Notes: generated by a model not told the origin, from the letters alone. Counted from the stretch's first letter, positions 31,346 to 43,104 are shown. The stretch is DNA of 64,000 bases from Prorocentrum cordatum (GCA_963575745.1 CAUYUJ010001292.1:553004-617003), one strand, 5' to 3'. Made by a program: numbers and translations.

Positions 31346-33003
31346 GTCATCACCCAGCATCATCGTCATCATCACCATCATCGTCACACCTCTCACACGC
31401 TTCGTGGCCCCATAGGGAGCTCCACCGAAGGCCCCAGTGCTGCCGCCCGCATGCGTCAGCCACACCCAATTCGGCATACCCCTCACACGCTTCGTGGCTT
31501 CATAGGGAGCTCCACCGAAGGCCCCAGTGCTGCCGCCCGCATGCGTCAGCCACACCCAGTTCGGCACACCCCTCACACGCTTCGTGGCCCCATAGGGAGC
31601 TCCACCGAAGGCCCCAGTGCCGCCACCCGCATGCGTCAGCCACGCCCAATTCGGCACACCCCTCACACGTTTCGTGGCCCCATAGGGAGCTCCACCGAAG
31701 GCCCCAGTGGTGCCGCCCGCATGCGTCAGCCACACCCAACACGTTTCGTGGCCCCATAGGGAGCTCCACCGAAGGCCCCAGTGCTGCCGCCCGCATGCGT
31801 CAGCCACACCCAATTCGGCACACCCCTCACACGTTTCGTGGCCCCATAGGGAGCTCCACCGAAGGCCCCAGTGCGCCGCCCGCATGCGTCAGCCACACCC
31901 AATTCGGCACACCCCTCACACGTTTCGTGGCCCCATAGGGAGCTCCACCGAAGGCCCCAGTGCTGCCGCCCGCATGCGTCAGCCACACCCAGTTCGGCAC
32001 ACCCCTCACACGTTTCGTGGCCCCATAGGGAGCTCCACCGAAGGCCCCAGTGCCGCCGCCCGCATGCGTCAGCCACACCCAATTCGCACACCCCTCACAC
32101 GTTTCGTGGCCCCATAGGGAGCTCCACCGAAGGCCCCAGTGCCGCCGCCCGCATGCGTCAGCCACACCCAATTCGGCACACCCCTCACACGTTTCGTGGC
32201 CCCATAGGGAGCTCCACCGAAGGCCCCAGTGCCGCCGCCCGCATGCGCCAGCCACACCCAGTTCGGCACACCCCTCACACGTTTCGTGGCCCCATAGGGA
32301 GCTCCACCGAAGGCCCCAGTGCTGCCGCCCGCATGCGTCAGCCACACCCAATTCGGCACACCCCTCACACGCTTTCGTGGCCCCATAGGGAGCTCCACCG
32401 AAGGCCGCAGTGCCGCCGCCCGCATGCGTCAGCCACATCCAATTCGGCACACCCCTCACACGTTTCGTGGCCCCAGCCCGCATGCGTCAGCCACACCCAT
32501 TCCGGCACACCCCTCACACGTTTCGTGGCCCCATAGGGAGCTCCACCGAAGGCCCCAGTGCCACCGCTCGCATGCGTCCCGCACACTCATTTCGGCACCT
32601 CCACCAAACACAGCATTTCGTGGCCCCACATGGACCTCCACCGAAGGCCCCAGTGGTGCCGCCCGCATGCGTCACCCCCACCCCAGCACAGCATTTCGTG
32701 GCCCCACAGGGAGCTCCACCGAATGCCCCAGTGGTGCCGCCCGCATGCGCCACCCCCACCCAGCACAGCGCTTCGTGGCCCCACAGGGAGCTCCACCGAC
32801 GGCCCCAGTGGTGCCGCCCGCATGCGCCACCCCCGCCCAGTACAGCGTTTCGTGGCCCCACAGGGACGGCCCCAGTGGTGCCGCCCGCATGCGTCACCCC
32901 CACCCAGCACAGCGTTTCGTGGCCCCACAGGGAGCCCCACCGAAAGCGGCACCCGCAATGCGATATTCACAACTGCACATGGTTGGGTCCTTCGCCAAAA
33001 TAA
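31147..33003 (+). mobile_element. Satellite-bearing foldback element 2 (90-bp units)
   Basis: The left end CCAACCATCCTGTGG with GTTTTGAAGAGACG is followed by a CAT array (31258-31385). Then come about 16 units of 90 bp with CCGCATGCGTCAGCCACACC (31390-32600) and a diverged CAGCACAGC-type section (32600-32960). The right end is ACATGGTTGGGTCCTTCGCC with ATAATT. Inverted CCAACCAT/ATGGTTGG ends match those of the element at 3434. The long frames are due to the 90-bp period. Confidence 0.7.
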
Positions 33004-33008
33004 TTGTT

Positions 33009-35292
33009 CCCAACCATCCTGTGGTGTTGGGTCCTCGTTTTGAAGAGACGTCGCCCCGCGTCCTCCTTCCTCCTCCTCCTCCTCCTCCTCCTCCTCTCTC
33101 CATTTCCCTCACCTCCTCCACCCCCCTGCGCCCGCATGCGGTCCACCCCCATTCTGGCACACCCCTCACACGTTTCGTGGCCCCATAGGGAGCTCCACCG
33201 AAGGCCCCAGTGGCTGCGCCCGCATGCGGTTCCACCCCCCATTCTGGCACACCCCTCACACGTTTCGTGGCCCCATAGGGAGCTCCACCGAAGGCCCCAG
33301 TGGCTGCGCCCGCATGCGGTTCCACCCCCCATTCTGGCACACCCCTCACACGTTTCGTGGCCCCATAGGGAGCTCCACCGAAGGCCCCAGTGGCTGCGCC
33401 CGCATGCGGTTCCACCCCCCATTCTGGCACACCCCTCACACGTTTCGTGGCCCCATAGGGAGCTCCACCGAAGGCCCCAGTGGCTGCGCCCGCATGCGGT
33501 TCCACCCCCCATTCTGGCACACCCCTCACACGTTTCGTGGCCCCATAGGGAGCTCCACCGAAGGCCCCAGTGGCTGCGCCCGCATGCGGTTCCACCCCCC
33601 ATTCTGGCACACCCCTCACACGTTTCGTGGCCCCATAGGGAGCTCCACCGAAGGCCCCAGTGGCTGCGCCCGCATGCGGTTCCACCCCCCATTCTGGCAC
33701 ACCCCTCACACGTTTCGTGGCCCCATAGGGAGCTCCACCGAAGGCCCCAGTGGCTGCGCCCGCATGCGGTTCCACCCCCCATTCTGGCACACCCCTCACA
33801 CGTTTCGTGGCCCCATAGGGAGCTCCACCGAAGGCCCCAGTGGCTGCGCCCGCATGCGGTTCCACCCCCCATTCTGGCACACCCCTCACACGTTTCGTGG
33901 CCCCATAGGGAGCTCCACCGAAGGCCCCAGTGGCTGCGCCCGCATGCGGTTCCACCCCCCATTCTGGCACACCCTCACACGTTTCGTGGCCCCATAGGGA
34001 GCTCCACCGAAGGCCCCAGTGGCTGCGCCCGCATGCGGTTCCACCCCCCCATTCTGGCACACCCCTCACACGTTTCGTGGCCCCATAGGGAGCTCCACCG
34101 AAGGCCCCAGTGGCTATGCGGAGCTTCGCCCCACACGAAAGTGGCTGCGCCCGCATGCGGTTCCACCCCCATTCTGGCACACCCCTCACACGCTTCGTGG
34201 CCCCATAGGGAGCTCCACCGAAGGCCCCAGTGGCTGCGCCCGCATGCGGTTCCACCCCCCATTCTGGCACACCCCTCACACGTTTCGTGGCCCCATAGGG
34301 AGCTCCACCGAAGGCCCCAGTGGTTGCGCCCGCATGCGGTTCCACCCCCCATTCTGGCACACCCCTCACACGTTTCGTGGCCCCATAGGGAGCTCCACCG
34401 AACGCTCCAGTGGCTGCGCTCGCATGCGGTCTCGCCCCCCATTTCGGCACACCCCTCACACGCTTCGTGGGTGGCTCCATGGGGAGCTCCACCGAACGCC
34501 CCAATGGCTGCGCTCGCATGTGGTTCCCCCCCCCATTTCGGCACACCACTCATACGGTTCGTGGCCCCATAGCGAGTTCCACCGAACGCCCCAGTGGCTG
34601 CGCTCGCATGCGGTTCCACACCCTTTTTCGGCACGCCCTTCACGCGTCTCGTGGCCCCATAGGGAGCTCCACCGAACGCCGCAGTGGCTGCGCTCGCATG
34701 CGGTTCCACCCCCATTCGGCACACCCCTCACACGTTTCGTGGCTCCATAGGGAGCTCCACCGAAGTCCCCAGTGGCTGCGCTGGCATGCGGTTCCACACC
34801 CCATTCTGGCACACCCCTCGCACGCTCCGTGGCCCCATAAGGGGGCTCCACCAAAGGTCCCAGTGGCACTGCCCGCTTGCATCCGCCTCCACCCAGCACA
34901 GCCTTTGTTCCTTGCGCTTCACCCACCCAGAACAGCGCTTCGTAGCCTTATAGGGAGCTCCACCAAAGGTCCCAGCGGCACCGCCCGCATGCGTCCGCCA
35001 CCACCCTGCACAGCCCTTGCCCCCTGCCTGCGTTTCACCCACCCAGTACAGCGCTTCGTGGCCCCATAGGGAGCTCCACCGAAGGTCCCAGTGGCACCGC
35101 TCGCATGCGTCCGCCACCACGCAGCACAGCCCTTGCTGACCGCGTTTCACCCACCCAGTACAGCGTTTCGTGGCCCCATAGGGAGCTCCACCGAAGGTCC
35201 CAGTGGCACCGCCCGCATGCGTCCGCCACCACCCAGCACAATTGCGGCATTCACAACTGCATTTGGTTGGGTCATTCGCCAGGCTAATTTTC
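33009..35292 (+). mobile_element. Satellite-bearing foldback element 3 (90-bp units, homogenised)
   Basis: Begins CCCAACCATCCTGTGG only six bases after element 2 ends. It then holds about 20 units of 90 bp; those from about 33150 to 33960 are identical to each other. Later units diverge (34400-34850) and change type (34880-35240, CAGCACAGCCCTTG). It ends TTGGTTGGGTCATTCGCCAG with GCTAATTTT. Confidence 0.7.
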
Positions 35293-35303
35293 TCAGGTGC
35301 CAT

Positions 35304-35581
35304 ATGTATGTACGTATGTACGTATGTATGTATGTATGTATGTATGCATGCATGCATGCATGCATGCATGCATGCATGCATGCATGCATGCATGTATGTA
35401 TGTATGTATGTATGTGCGTGTATGGATGGATGGACGGATGGATGAATGGATGGATGTATAGATGTATGTGTGTATGTATGTGTGTATGTATGTATGTATG
35501 TATGGATGTATGTATGGATGCATTCATGCATGCATGCATGCATGCATGCATGCATGTATGCATGTATAACTGTATGTATGG

Positions 35582-35613
<32 letters not shown>

Positions 35614-36028
35614 CTGTATGTGTGTATGTATGCATGCATGCATGCATGCATGCATGCATGTATGTATGTATGTATGTATGTATGTATGTATGTGTTCATG
35701 TATGTCTGCATGCATGCATGCATGCATGCATGCATGTATGTATGTATGTATGTATGTATGCATGCATACATGTATGCATGTGTGTACGTATGCATGTATG
35801 TATGCATGCATGCATGCATGCATGCATGCATGCATGTAGGGAGGTAGGTAGGTCGGTATGTAGGTAGGTATGCATGTATGCATGCATGCATGTACGTATG
35901 TATGTATGTATGTATGCATGTATGTATGTATGTATTTATGTATGTCTAGGTATATATATATATGTATGTATACATACATGCATGTAGAACACGTATATAT
36001 TATATATGGCCGTGCGTATATACATATC

Positions 36029-36059
<31 letters not shown>

Positions 36060-36072
36060 GTGTGTGTGTGCA
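35304..36072. repeat. (GTAT)n / (GCAT)n / (TA)n tract
   Basis: About 770 bp of alternating GTAT and GCAT tetranucleotides with GGAT and GTAG interruptions, passing into TATATA. The GCAT parts are self-complementary. Met/His/Cys-rich frames are artefacts. Confidence 0.97.
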
Positions 36073-36079
36073 TGTCTCG

Positions 36080-37500
36080 GAGTAGGCCGGGGGAGGGCCC
36101 AGAACTGCTGCCTCAGGCTCGCATGGGGGGCCGCGAGGGCCGGGGGGGGCTCTAAGAGGGTTCAGAAGGGGCTGACTCGCCCAGAGGCTTCCAAGCTGGC
36201 CCAAGAGGCGCCCAAAGCGCCCCAGGTTGTCTGGAAGGTGGCTGAAGAGCGCACTGAGATGGCTTCTGGACGGGCCACGATCGCTCGAAGACAGCCCAAG
36301 ACTGCTCCTAGACGGCCACAGAAGGCATCCAAGACGGTCCAAGAGGCCGCCGAGAAGGCCCTCCAAGGGCAATAATCAAGCATTTCCTATGGGAAAACGT
36401 ATATTTCTTGGATATTTGCTTTTCAGTCCTACCAGCGGCCGCGACGGCCCCAGAGGCTCCCAAAATGAGCTCCAGACGGCCCAAGAGGCTCCCAAGAGTG
36501 CCCCCAGACGGCGCCTGAAGAGAGCTTCAAGCAGCACAAGAGAGCCCCCAACACTGCCCAAGAGAGTACCCAGGAACCCCGAGGGGGCCACCAGAGGATC
36601 CCTACATGGTTGGAGAGGGCCCCCCGAAGGCCCCAAGACGGGCTCAGGTCCCCATGACGGGCGAAGAGGGACCTGGAACGGCCGAATTGGGCCACTGAGA
36701 CGGATCCAGGGTACAAATAAGGAGAATTTCTCCGGAAAATCGTACATTTCTATGATATTCGCTTCTCATGTTCCATCGGCGGCCACGTGGGCCCCAAAGG
36801 CTCCCCAAATCGGCGCCGCACGTTACACGAGGCCCCCAAGAGGGCTCCAAGACGGTCTCAAGAGAGCGTCGAGCAGCATAAGAGAGCTCCAAAACAGCCC
36901 GAGAGAGTCCCCAGAGGGCATGAGGGATCGGGGAGGGCTCCATGAGGGCCCCATGAGGGCCCCAAGACGGCTCAGCTACCCATGACATGCCAAGAGGGGC
37001 TTGGGGCAGCCGAAATGGGCTCCCAGACGGGCCACAAACGGCCCAAAATGACCCCCCCACGACTGTCCAAGAGGCCGCTGAGAAGGCCCTCCAAAAGGGA
37101 AAAACCAATGATTTCCGATGGGAAACGTATATTTCTGGGAGCTTCGCTTTTCATATCTTCCCGCGGTCGCGACGGCCCAAGAGGCTACCAAAATGGGCCC
37201 CAGACGGCCCCAGAGGCCCCAAAGAGGGTTCCAAGACGGGCTGAAGAGAGCTTCAAGCGGCACAGAAGAGCTACAAGACGGCCCAAGAGAGCTCCCAGGA
37301 AGCCCGAGGGGGCCACCAGAGGATTCCTACATGGTCAGAGAGGGCCCCAGGAGGGCCCCAAGACAGGCTGAGCTCCCCACGACGAGCCAAGAGGGACAAG
37401 GAACGGCCGGAATGGGCCCTCAGACGGGCCAACAAAGGCCACAAAGGACTTCAAAGGAAGGCCTGGAGAGGCTCCAGACACTGCCACAATGCTTCCAAAA
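36080..37500. repeat. About 350-bp tandem repeat with GGCCCAAGAGGC units
   Basis: Four units. Each begins near a less GC-rich segment (CGTATATTTCT at 36398 and 37126, CGTACATTTCT at 36740) with a TTCGCTTTTCAT-like stretch. It is followed by about 270 bp of CCAAGAGGC/CCCCAGACGG minisatellite. No real coding sequence; the pseudo-proteins are Arg/Pro-rich in one sense and Trp/Gly-rich in the other. Confidence 0.8.
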
Positions 37501-37554
37501 AGGCTCCGGGCACGCGTTCCAGTAGGCACCCGTGTACTGGGTGCGTTGAGAGAA

Positions 37555-37770
37555 GAGAGGAGGAGGAGGAGGACAAGGAGGAGGAGGAAGAGGAGGAGGA
37601 GGAGGAGGAGGAGCAGGAGGAGGAGGAGGAGGAGGAGGAGGAGGAGGAGGAGGAGGAGGAGTGGGAGGAGGAGGAGGAGGAGCAGCAGCAGCAGGAGGAG
37701 GAAGAGGAGGACTAGGAGGAGGGGGAGGAAGATCAGGAGGACGAAGAGGGGGAAGAGGAGGAGGGACATT
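37555..37770. repeat. (GAG)n array
   Basis: About 215 bp of GAG/GGA triplets with a few AGC units. Confidence 0.95.
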
Positions 37771-38090
37771 GTTCTTGTAAGATTATCTTGTTCTCTGATT
37801 CACTGGCTCGGGGAGGGACGCTGAGGACGAGGAGGGAAGGGGAGCGCAGGATGAAGAGGGCTCGAGAGGAGGAAGGCGGTGAAGTAGGTGAAGGAACACA
37901 AGGAGGGACACACCGAAGAGCGGGGAAGACGGGGAGGAGGAGAAGGAGGAGGATGAAGAGGAGGAGGAGGAGGTGGTGAAGGAACAGGGATCCCTTTCAG
38001 GAAGACGCCGACGAGGAAAAGGATGCGTGTAAGATGATGGGAAGAGGGAGAACGGGAAGAGGAGGAGGGTAAGGGGACTGCAGTGGACCG
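37771..38090. other. Purine-rich spacer
   Basis: GA-rich on the plus strand; no recognisable gene. Confidence 0.5.
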
Positions 38091-38403
38091 GGGGTGATGA
38101 CGGCGATGACGCTGATGATGATGACGATGACTATGCCGACGACGACGCCGACGACGACCAACAATATGTTGATGATGCGGATGATGATGATGCTTAAACG
38201 TACGATGACGATGATGGCGATTGTGATCACCATGCTGATGATAATGTTGATGATGATGATTGTTGTGATGGTGATGGTGCACGTGACCATGGCCATGACG
38301 ATGACGATGAAGATGACGGGGATGAGGATGACAATGATGACGATGATCATGACCCTAGCTAGAACTTGAGCGCGCGCGAAGCGCGCGATGGTCCTAGTGT
38401 GTG

Positions 38404-38438
<35 letters not shown>

Positions 38439-38440
38439 GT
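38090..38440. repeat. (GATGAC)n array and (TA)n tract
   Basis: GATGAC-type triplets 38090-38365, a GCGCGCGAAGCGCGCG hairpin at about 38371, and TATATA 38404-38440. Confidence 0.95.
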
Positions 38441-38549
38441 ATGTGGAAATGTATATGTTCCTCTTCCTATATTTTTATAAGCCCGGGCGGGGGGGAAACC
38501 CGTCCCCCCCCCCACACAAAACCGGACTCCCGGGACCTGGAGCTTTGGG

Positions 38550-39075
38550 GCCCTCCGGACGGGCCTCGAAGCGGCCACCGGGCCTCGCAAGGCGTTTTGC
38601 CAAGCAGGGCGATCAGGGGGGTCATCGGAGACGTCCCAGAGACCCCCAAGACAGCACAAGAGCGCTCCAAGAGTGACCGACGTGACCTCAAGATGGCCCA
38701 AGAGGCCTCCAGGACGGCCCCAAAGAGGCCTCCAAGAGCACTCCCAAGAAGGCCCCCCGAGGCAAAAATCATTGATTTTCTGAGGGTTTTTGGTGAATTT
38801 TGGGGTTCTCTTTTTGGCTTCCCGACGCTCCAAGGCGGCGGTCTTCTGGGCGTCCGAAGCCGCCTGGGAGGCTCCCAAATCGCCCCACACCCATCCGAAA
38901 GGGCTTCCAGGCCCCAAGATGGCCCAAAGACACCCTCCGAAGAATTCCAAATCGTGATTCGGTCGTTCAGGGAGACGGCGGTTGGAGGCAGCGTGGCCCG
39001 AGGAAGCCCCCGGATGCCCGCAGAATACTTCCAGGAGGCCTCCAGAAGGCCTGAAGAAAGCCCGAAACATCTTTT
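38550..39075. repeat. GGCCCAAGAGGCC minisatellite, copy 2
   Basis: Irregular CAAGAGGC/CCAAGATGGCCC repeats interrupted by a less GC-rich segment (38765-38820), as in the 350-bp units at 36 kb. Confidence 0.65.
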
Positions 39076-39880
39076 GTGAGGCCCCTAGAGGCTCTCCAAG
39101 GAGGAGACTCCGCAAAAAAGAGCTGAGGAGGATGGGGAGAATGCGCAGGGTATGGCGAAAATAGGGAACAATAAGCATGGAGGAAGGATAACGAATAACA
39201 TCGTTATAGCGGCGATGCCGGAAAAGGCAACCAGGAGTTATCGCTAAATTGTCGGCTTGACCTTCCTGCCATTCCGCCTGCATACCAAACTTCAAGGACC
39301 AAGGTGCATGGCGCGAAGCGCCACTGCAGTCTTGTATACATATATTATTATAAACAGATTGCAGAGTGCAGGCGGATGCTTCCTCCCCCGGGGCCGGTCC
39401 CACCTAAGGTCCCCCTTCGCTCTCGGAGGCATCTGGGTCTTTCTCTCGGGGCCCTCTTGGGGTGCTTGTGTGCCCAATTGGGGCCATATTGGAGGACGTC
39501 GACCAAAAAGGCTGTGGTACTTTGCGCTGCTCGTCCTGGGCCCGAGAATCACTGCTCGGGGCCCTCTTGGGGGCCGTCGGGCCATCTTGGGATTCTTCTG
39601 GGCCCATCTTGGATTTTGGAGCCACCCTGAGGCATCAGTAGCCCATGGCATGGGAAAAGACGAACGGCCGAAATCATTGACGATCCATTTCTTGCTCTTC
39701 CAATGTCTTTGGTATCTCAGGGGCATCATTGGGATGCTCCAGGGCACCTGGAGCCGTCGTGGCTGCATGCCCGAGGATCTCGGGGGCCAGCTTGGACTTT
39801 CTTGGCCCATCTTGGAGCCACATAGGAACCGACGTTGCCTGCATGAGCTGCGCCTCCCCTCAAGCAGTGGCGAAGCGTCC
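39075..39880. repeat. TCTTGGGGG / GGGCCATCTTGG repeats (inverse sense)
   Basis: 39400-39830 carries GGGGCCCTCTTGGGG and CCCATCTTGGA units, the reverse sense of the CCAAGAGGGCCCC family. 39160-39350 shows nothing beyond a short ATAACG/CGTTAT hairpin. Confidence 0.55.
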
Positions 39881-39888
39881 TGGCGTAC

Positions 39889-40064
39889 CTATAGCCCTAC
39901 CAAACAATGTTCTAAGAACCTTTTGTGGTTCCCACGAAATGTTCTCAGAACATTTCTGGTTGGGACTGTCCTGTTTTGTCACGTCGGGTTTCTGTTCTCA
40001 GAACATTGTTATTGTTCTTAGAACATTTTTGGGTTCTAAGAAAATTTCGTGGTAGGGCTATAGG
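39889..40064. mobile_element. MITE, family F, with CCTATAGCCCTACCA termini
   Basis: A perfect 15-bp terminal inverted repeat, CCTATAGCCCTACCA, extended by weaker pairing. The 176-bp body is AT-rich for this window and holds five copies of GTTCT(A/C/T)AGAAC, a palindrome. Single copy here, no coding capacity. Confidence 0.8.
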
Positions 40065-40219
40065 AATGCCCGGACGGTCGGTCCCTGCTCAAACCCCCAT
40101 TCTCAATTGGGAGTTGGGACCCCCAGGGACGGGGAAGGGGGAGGGCATCGGATGGGACAGCCACACATCTCATACGCCGTCTCACCCCGGGCACAAGGGG
40201 ATTTGCATAAACTAACATG

Positions 40220-40343
40220 TCTGAGCTCCGGGCGGTTCTTGGGATCGGCGCCAGATCCACCCACGGGGTCCTCCAGTGCCACCTCCAGCGCGCTGCGCGC
40301 ATCAGGCAATCTAGCGCCGATCAAAGAAATACGCTCGGACGTC
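40220..40343. mobile_element. Foldback element, family A, copy 3 (diverged)
   Basis: GAGCTCCGGGCGGTTCTTGG … GATCAAAGAAATACGCTCGG arms, with GGATCGGCGCC/GCGCCGATC inside. Same plan as 899-1014. Confidence 0.55.
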
Positions 40344-40499
40344 GGACAGTTGTTTGTTTTTGTTTTATATCCAGCTGCCTGCGGCAAGGGCCGCCACCGT
40401 CCCAGCTCAGCATTCTGGGTGGCGACTGTTTGAGGGGGCACGGGAGGCCGTCATGTTTGACACATCATGTTTCCAGGCTTGAGAGACCCTTGAAGAGAA

Positions 40500-41400
40500 C
40501 AATGATGAGTATGGTTCATGGTGATGCTGATGTTGATGATGGTGATGATGATGACGATGATGATGCTGGTGACGCTGATAAGGATGTTAACGATGATGTG
40601 GATGATGGTGCTGATGGTGACGACGATTATGATGGTGGTACGATGATGGTGACGGTGATGATGGTAATGGTGATGGTGATGACGATGATGGTGATGATGA
40701 AGATGATGCAGACGACAACGATTGCGATGACGATAATGTTGATGATGATGCTGCTGATGATGATCAATGGTACTGGGGGTGGCGTTGATGGTATAGATGT
40801 TGGTGGTGATGATGCTGATGCTGATGATGATGACGATAGCGATGATGGTGTTGAGGATGCCTATGATGATGGTGGAGGTTGTGATGATGACGACGGCGAA
40901 GGTGAGGATGATGGTGATGATGCTGATGCGTGTGATGATGTTGGCGATGATGATGCCGATGACGAGGTGGGGGTGGTGGTGGCGGCGATAGTGATAGTGA
41001 TGTTGATGGTGCTGGTGATGCTGCTGCTGCTGATGATGATCATCATCAGCATCATCACCACCATGTAAATGTGTGTGACGATGTTCAGGAGGGGGCGGTG
41101 ACGGTGATGACGATGATGATGATGCTGATGATGATGATGATGATGATGAAGAAGGCCACGTTGAGGAACACGGTTATGATGATGGTCGTGGTGTTAATGA
41201 TGATGTTGTCTATAATTGTGAGGATGACGATGACGATGATGTTGATGCTGGTGATGATGACGATGATGATGACAATAACGATGATGATGATGATGATGAT
41301 GATGTTGATGATGATGATGTTGATGATGATGATGATGATGCTGCTGCTGCTGATGATGATGCTGATGCTGATGACGATGACGATGGCGATGATGAGGAGA
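40500..41400. repeat. (GATGAT)n array
   Basis: About 900 bp of GAT/GGT/GCT-interrupted triplets, with an inverted switch (CATCATCAGCATCATCACC) at about 41041-41062. Asp/Met-rich frames are artefacts. Confidence 0.97.
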
Positions 41401-41499
41401 GACGCAGGGGTAAGAACAGGAGGTGGAAGAGGAAGAGGAGGGGGAGGACCAGGGTAGAGGACTAAGAGGAAGATCGTCACAGGCGACAGCTTTCGTCTT

Positions 41500-42120
41500 C
41501 ACTATTCGAGGAGCTCTCGTGGAACTCGGGTGGGCCTCCTGTGAGGCAGTCTTGGGGGTCCCTCGGGTCCTATTGGGCCAGCTTGGGACCCTCTCGCGCC
41601 GTCGTGTGGCTCTCTTGGGCCGTCTTGGTGCCCTCGTGGCCGTGCGATGGTTCTGGGGGCCGTCTTGGGCCGTCGAAAGGGCATTCTAAGGCTGTTTTGG
41701 GTTCTACGGGAGGCCATATTGGGCCGTCTCGAGGCTGTATTGGATGGTTCTGGGGCCGTCGTGTTGTTTTTGTTGGGCCACCTTGGGACTCTCTTGAGGG
41801 CCTCTTGGGCCGTCTTTAGGTCATCGCAGAGGCTTCGTGGGCAGTCTTGAGCAGACGGCAGTCTGAAACGGCGAGAATACGGACATACAACGGAAATTAA
41901 TTATTGTGTGTTCTTCGGGCGTTGTTGGAGGTCCTCTTGTGGCCCATTTGGGCCCTTTATAGGTATCCTGGGACGTCTTGGAGCCATATGTGGCAGCCTT
42001 GAGGCCATTTGAGCTCGTATTCGAGGTATCGTGGGCCTTCTTGATGTCATTGGTTGCCTGCATGGGCCGCCTTGGAAACTCAAGACGCATACCCATCGCT
42101 TTTAAAGAGGAATCGTGGCC
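41500..42120. repeat. GGGCCGTCTTGGG minisatellite
   Basis: Inverse-sense relatives of the GGCCCAAGAGGC family, with an AT-richer segment at 41860-41930 as in the 350-bp units. Confidence 0.65.
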
Positions 42121-42654
42121 TCGGGAGCACGGCTCCATTTATTTTACGCAGCGTTGTGGCCTCGGGGAGGGAGGGGGATGCATGCAGCTGTCTGCTGGCA
42201 GATGGAGGAGAGGACCCTGCTTAGAAGCTTAACAACTGTGCCAGACAGCCCTTTGCATTCTTCCACGCCTCAACGTGCCAGGGAGCACGGTGGCGGATCA
42301 AGTGTGTGTCTGCCAATGGCGCTACAGGCGGCCCGGATTAGTAGGTCGACCTTGCCAGATCAAGGGTGCCCTCGTGTCCTGTGTCTTGCGACCCATGCTT
42401 CCTGCATTTCTGTGGCAACGTGGCCCCCGGAAGGGTTTTCTGTCCTCTTGCGTGTCCTGTCCAATCAAGGCCGACTGAACACCCCTCCCCGACGCCCAGG
42501 AGGAGCGGATGCGGCGGTTCGAAGACCTGAATTTCTTCAACGTCACAACCTCGGAGGACCTTCAGCGCTGCGGATCCGCAGGGGGGCAGCTGCGCTGCAG
42601 CACCACCTCGCCCGGCCAGGGCCGTGCTGGGCCCCATGGATGGTGCACCATTGA
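42120..42654. other. No gene recognised
   Basis: Frames of 107-179 codons on both strands lack family signatures. Confidence 0.45.
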
Positions 42655-43062
42655 AGCCCATGCTAAGAAACGCCCTGCTCGCCTCCAGGGTGCCCTGGTG
42701 AGCGTTGTTTGATCCATTTTTTTGCCGATCGGCGCGGGCCCTCGCCCCCCCCTCCCCCCCCCCCGTGGAGTAGATCTTGGCGGTTTTGGGCGCCTGTTTC
42801 GAGCAGGCGGAGCCTCTCCCTCACACGGCCCCACACAGTCGCGCTAAGCAGAGGTCTAGAGCCAGACCCCCCCCCCTCCTCCCCTTTCCGCCCAATGTCG
42901 AAACGCCGAAGAAAAAACGCTCACCTGGGTCTCCTGGGGTTCGGTGGTTTTGCTTCGGAAAGCGTGACGTTCCCACATCAATTATCCAGGGGGACGTCCT
43001 GGGGCACGTCCTGAGGTCTCAGGGCTGGGCGTCCCGTGGAAGGTTTCTCGTGGCCGAGCTCC
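42655..43062. repeat. Dispersed block, family B, copy 3 (interrupted)
   Basis: The block matches 1063-1222 but is split after TGCCCTGG (42691-42698) by 225 bases. It resumes at CCTGGGTCTCCTGG (42924). Confidence 0.8.
42695..42924 (-). mobile_element. Introner-like insertion (TIR, 5-bp target duplication, GT-AG ends)
   Basis: The inserted DNA has inverted ends TGAGCGTTGTTT / TGAGCGTTTTTT and is flanked by the duplicated CCTGG (42694-42698 and 42924-42928). Three uninterrupted family B blocks show the empty site. On the minus strand the insertion reads CCCAG|GTGAGCG … CGCTCACCAG|GGCACC, a canonical 230-nt GT-AG intron. Its removal exactly recreates the empty-site sequence. The interior is C-rich with no coding capacity. 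Whether it is spliced is unknown. Confidence 0.7.
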
Positions 43063-43104
43063 CACTGTGTGCGCCTTCATGGCCTCGGCCAGGAGGGCGC
43101 GCGC

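Noticed and set aside
33180-34300. Regularly spaced repeats as a CRISPR array
   Set aside because: Units are contiguous satellites with no unique spacers, and the context is eukaryotic.
32894-34572. Overlapping frames of more than 500 codons on both strands
   Set aside because: The 90-bp satellite period is a multiple of three, so several frames stay open at once; the peptides are 30-residue repeats in all of them.
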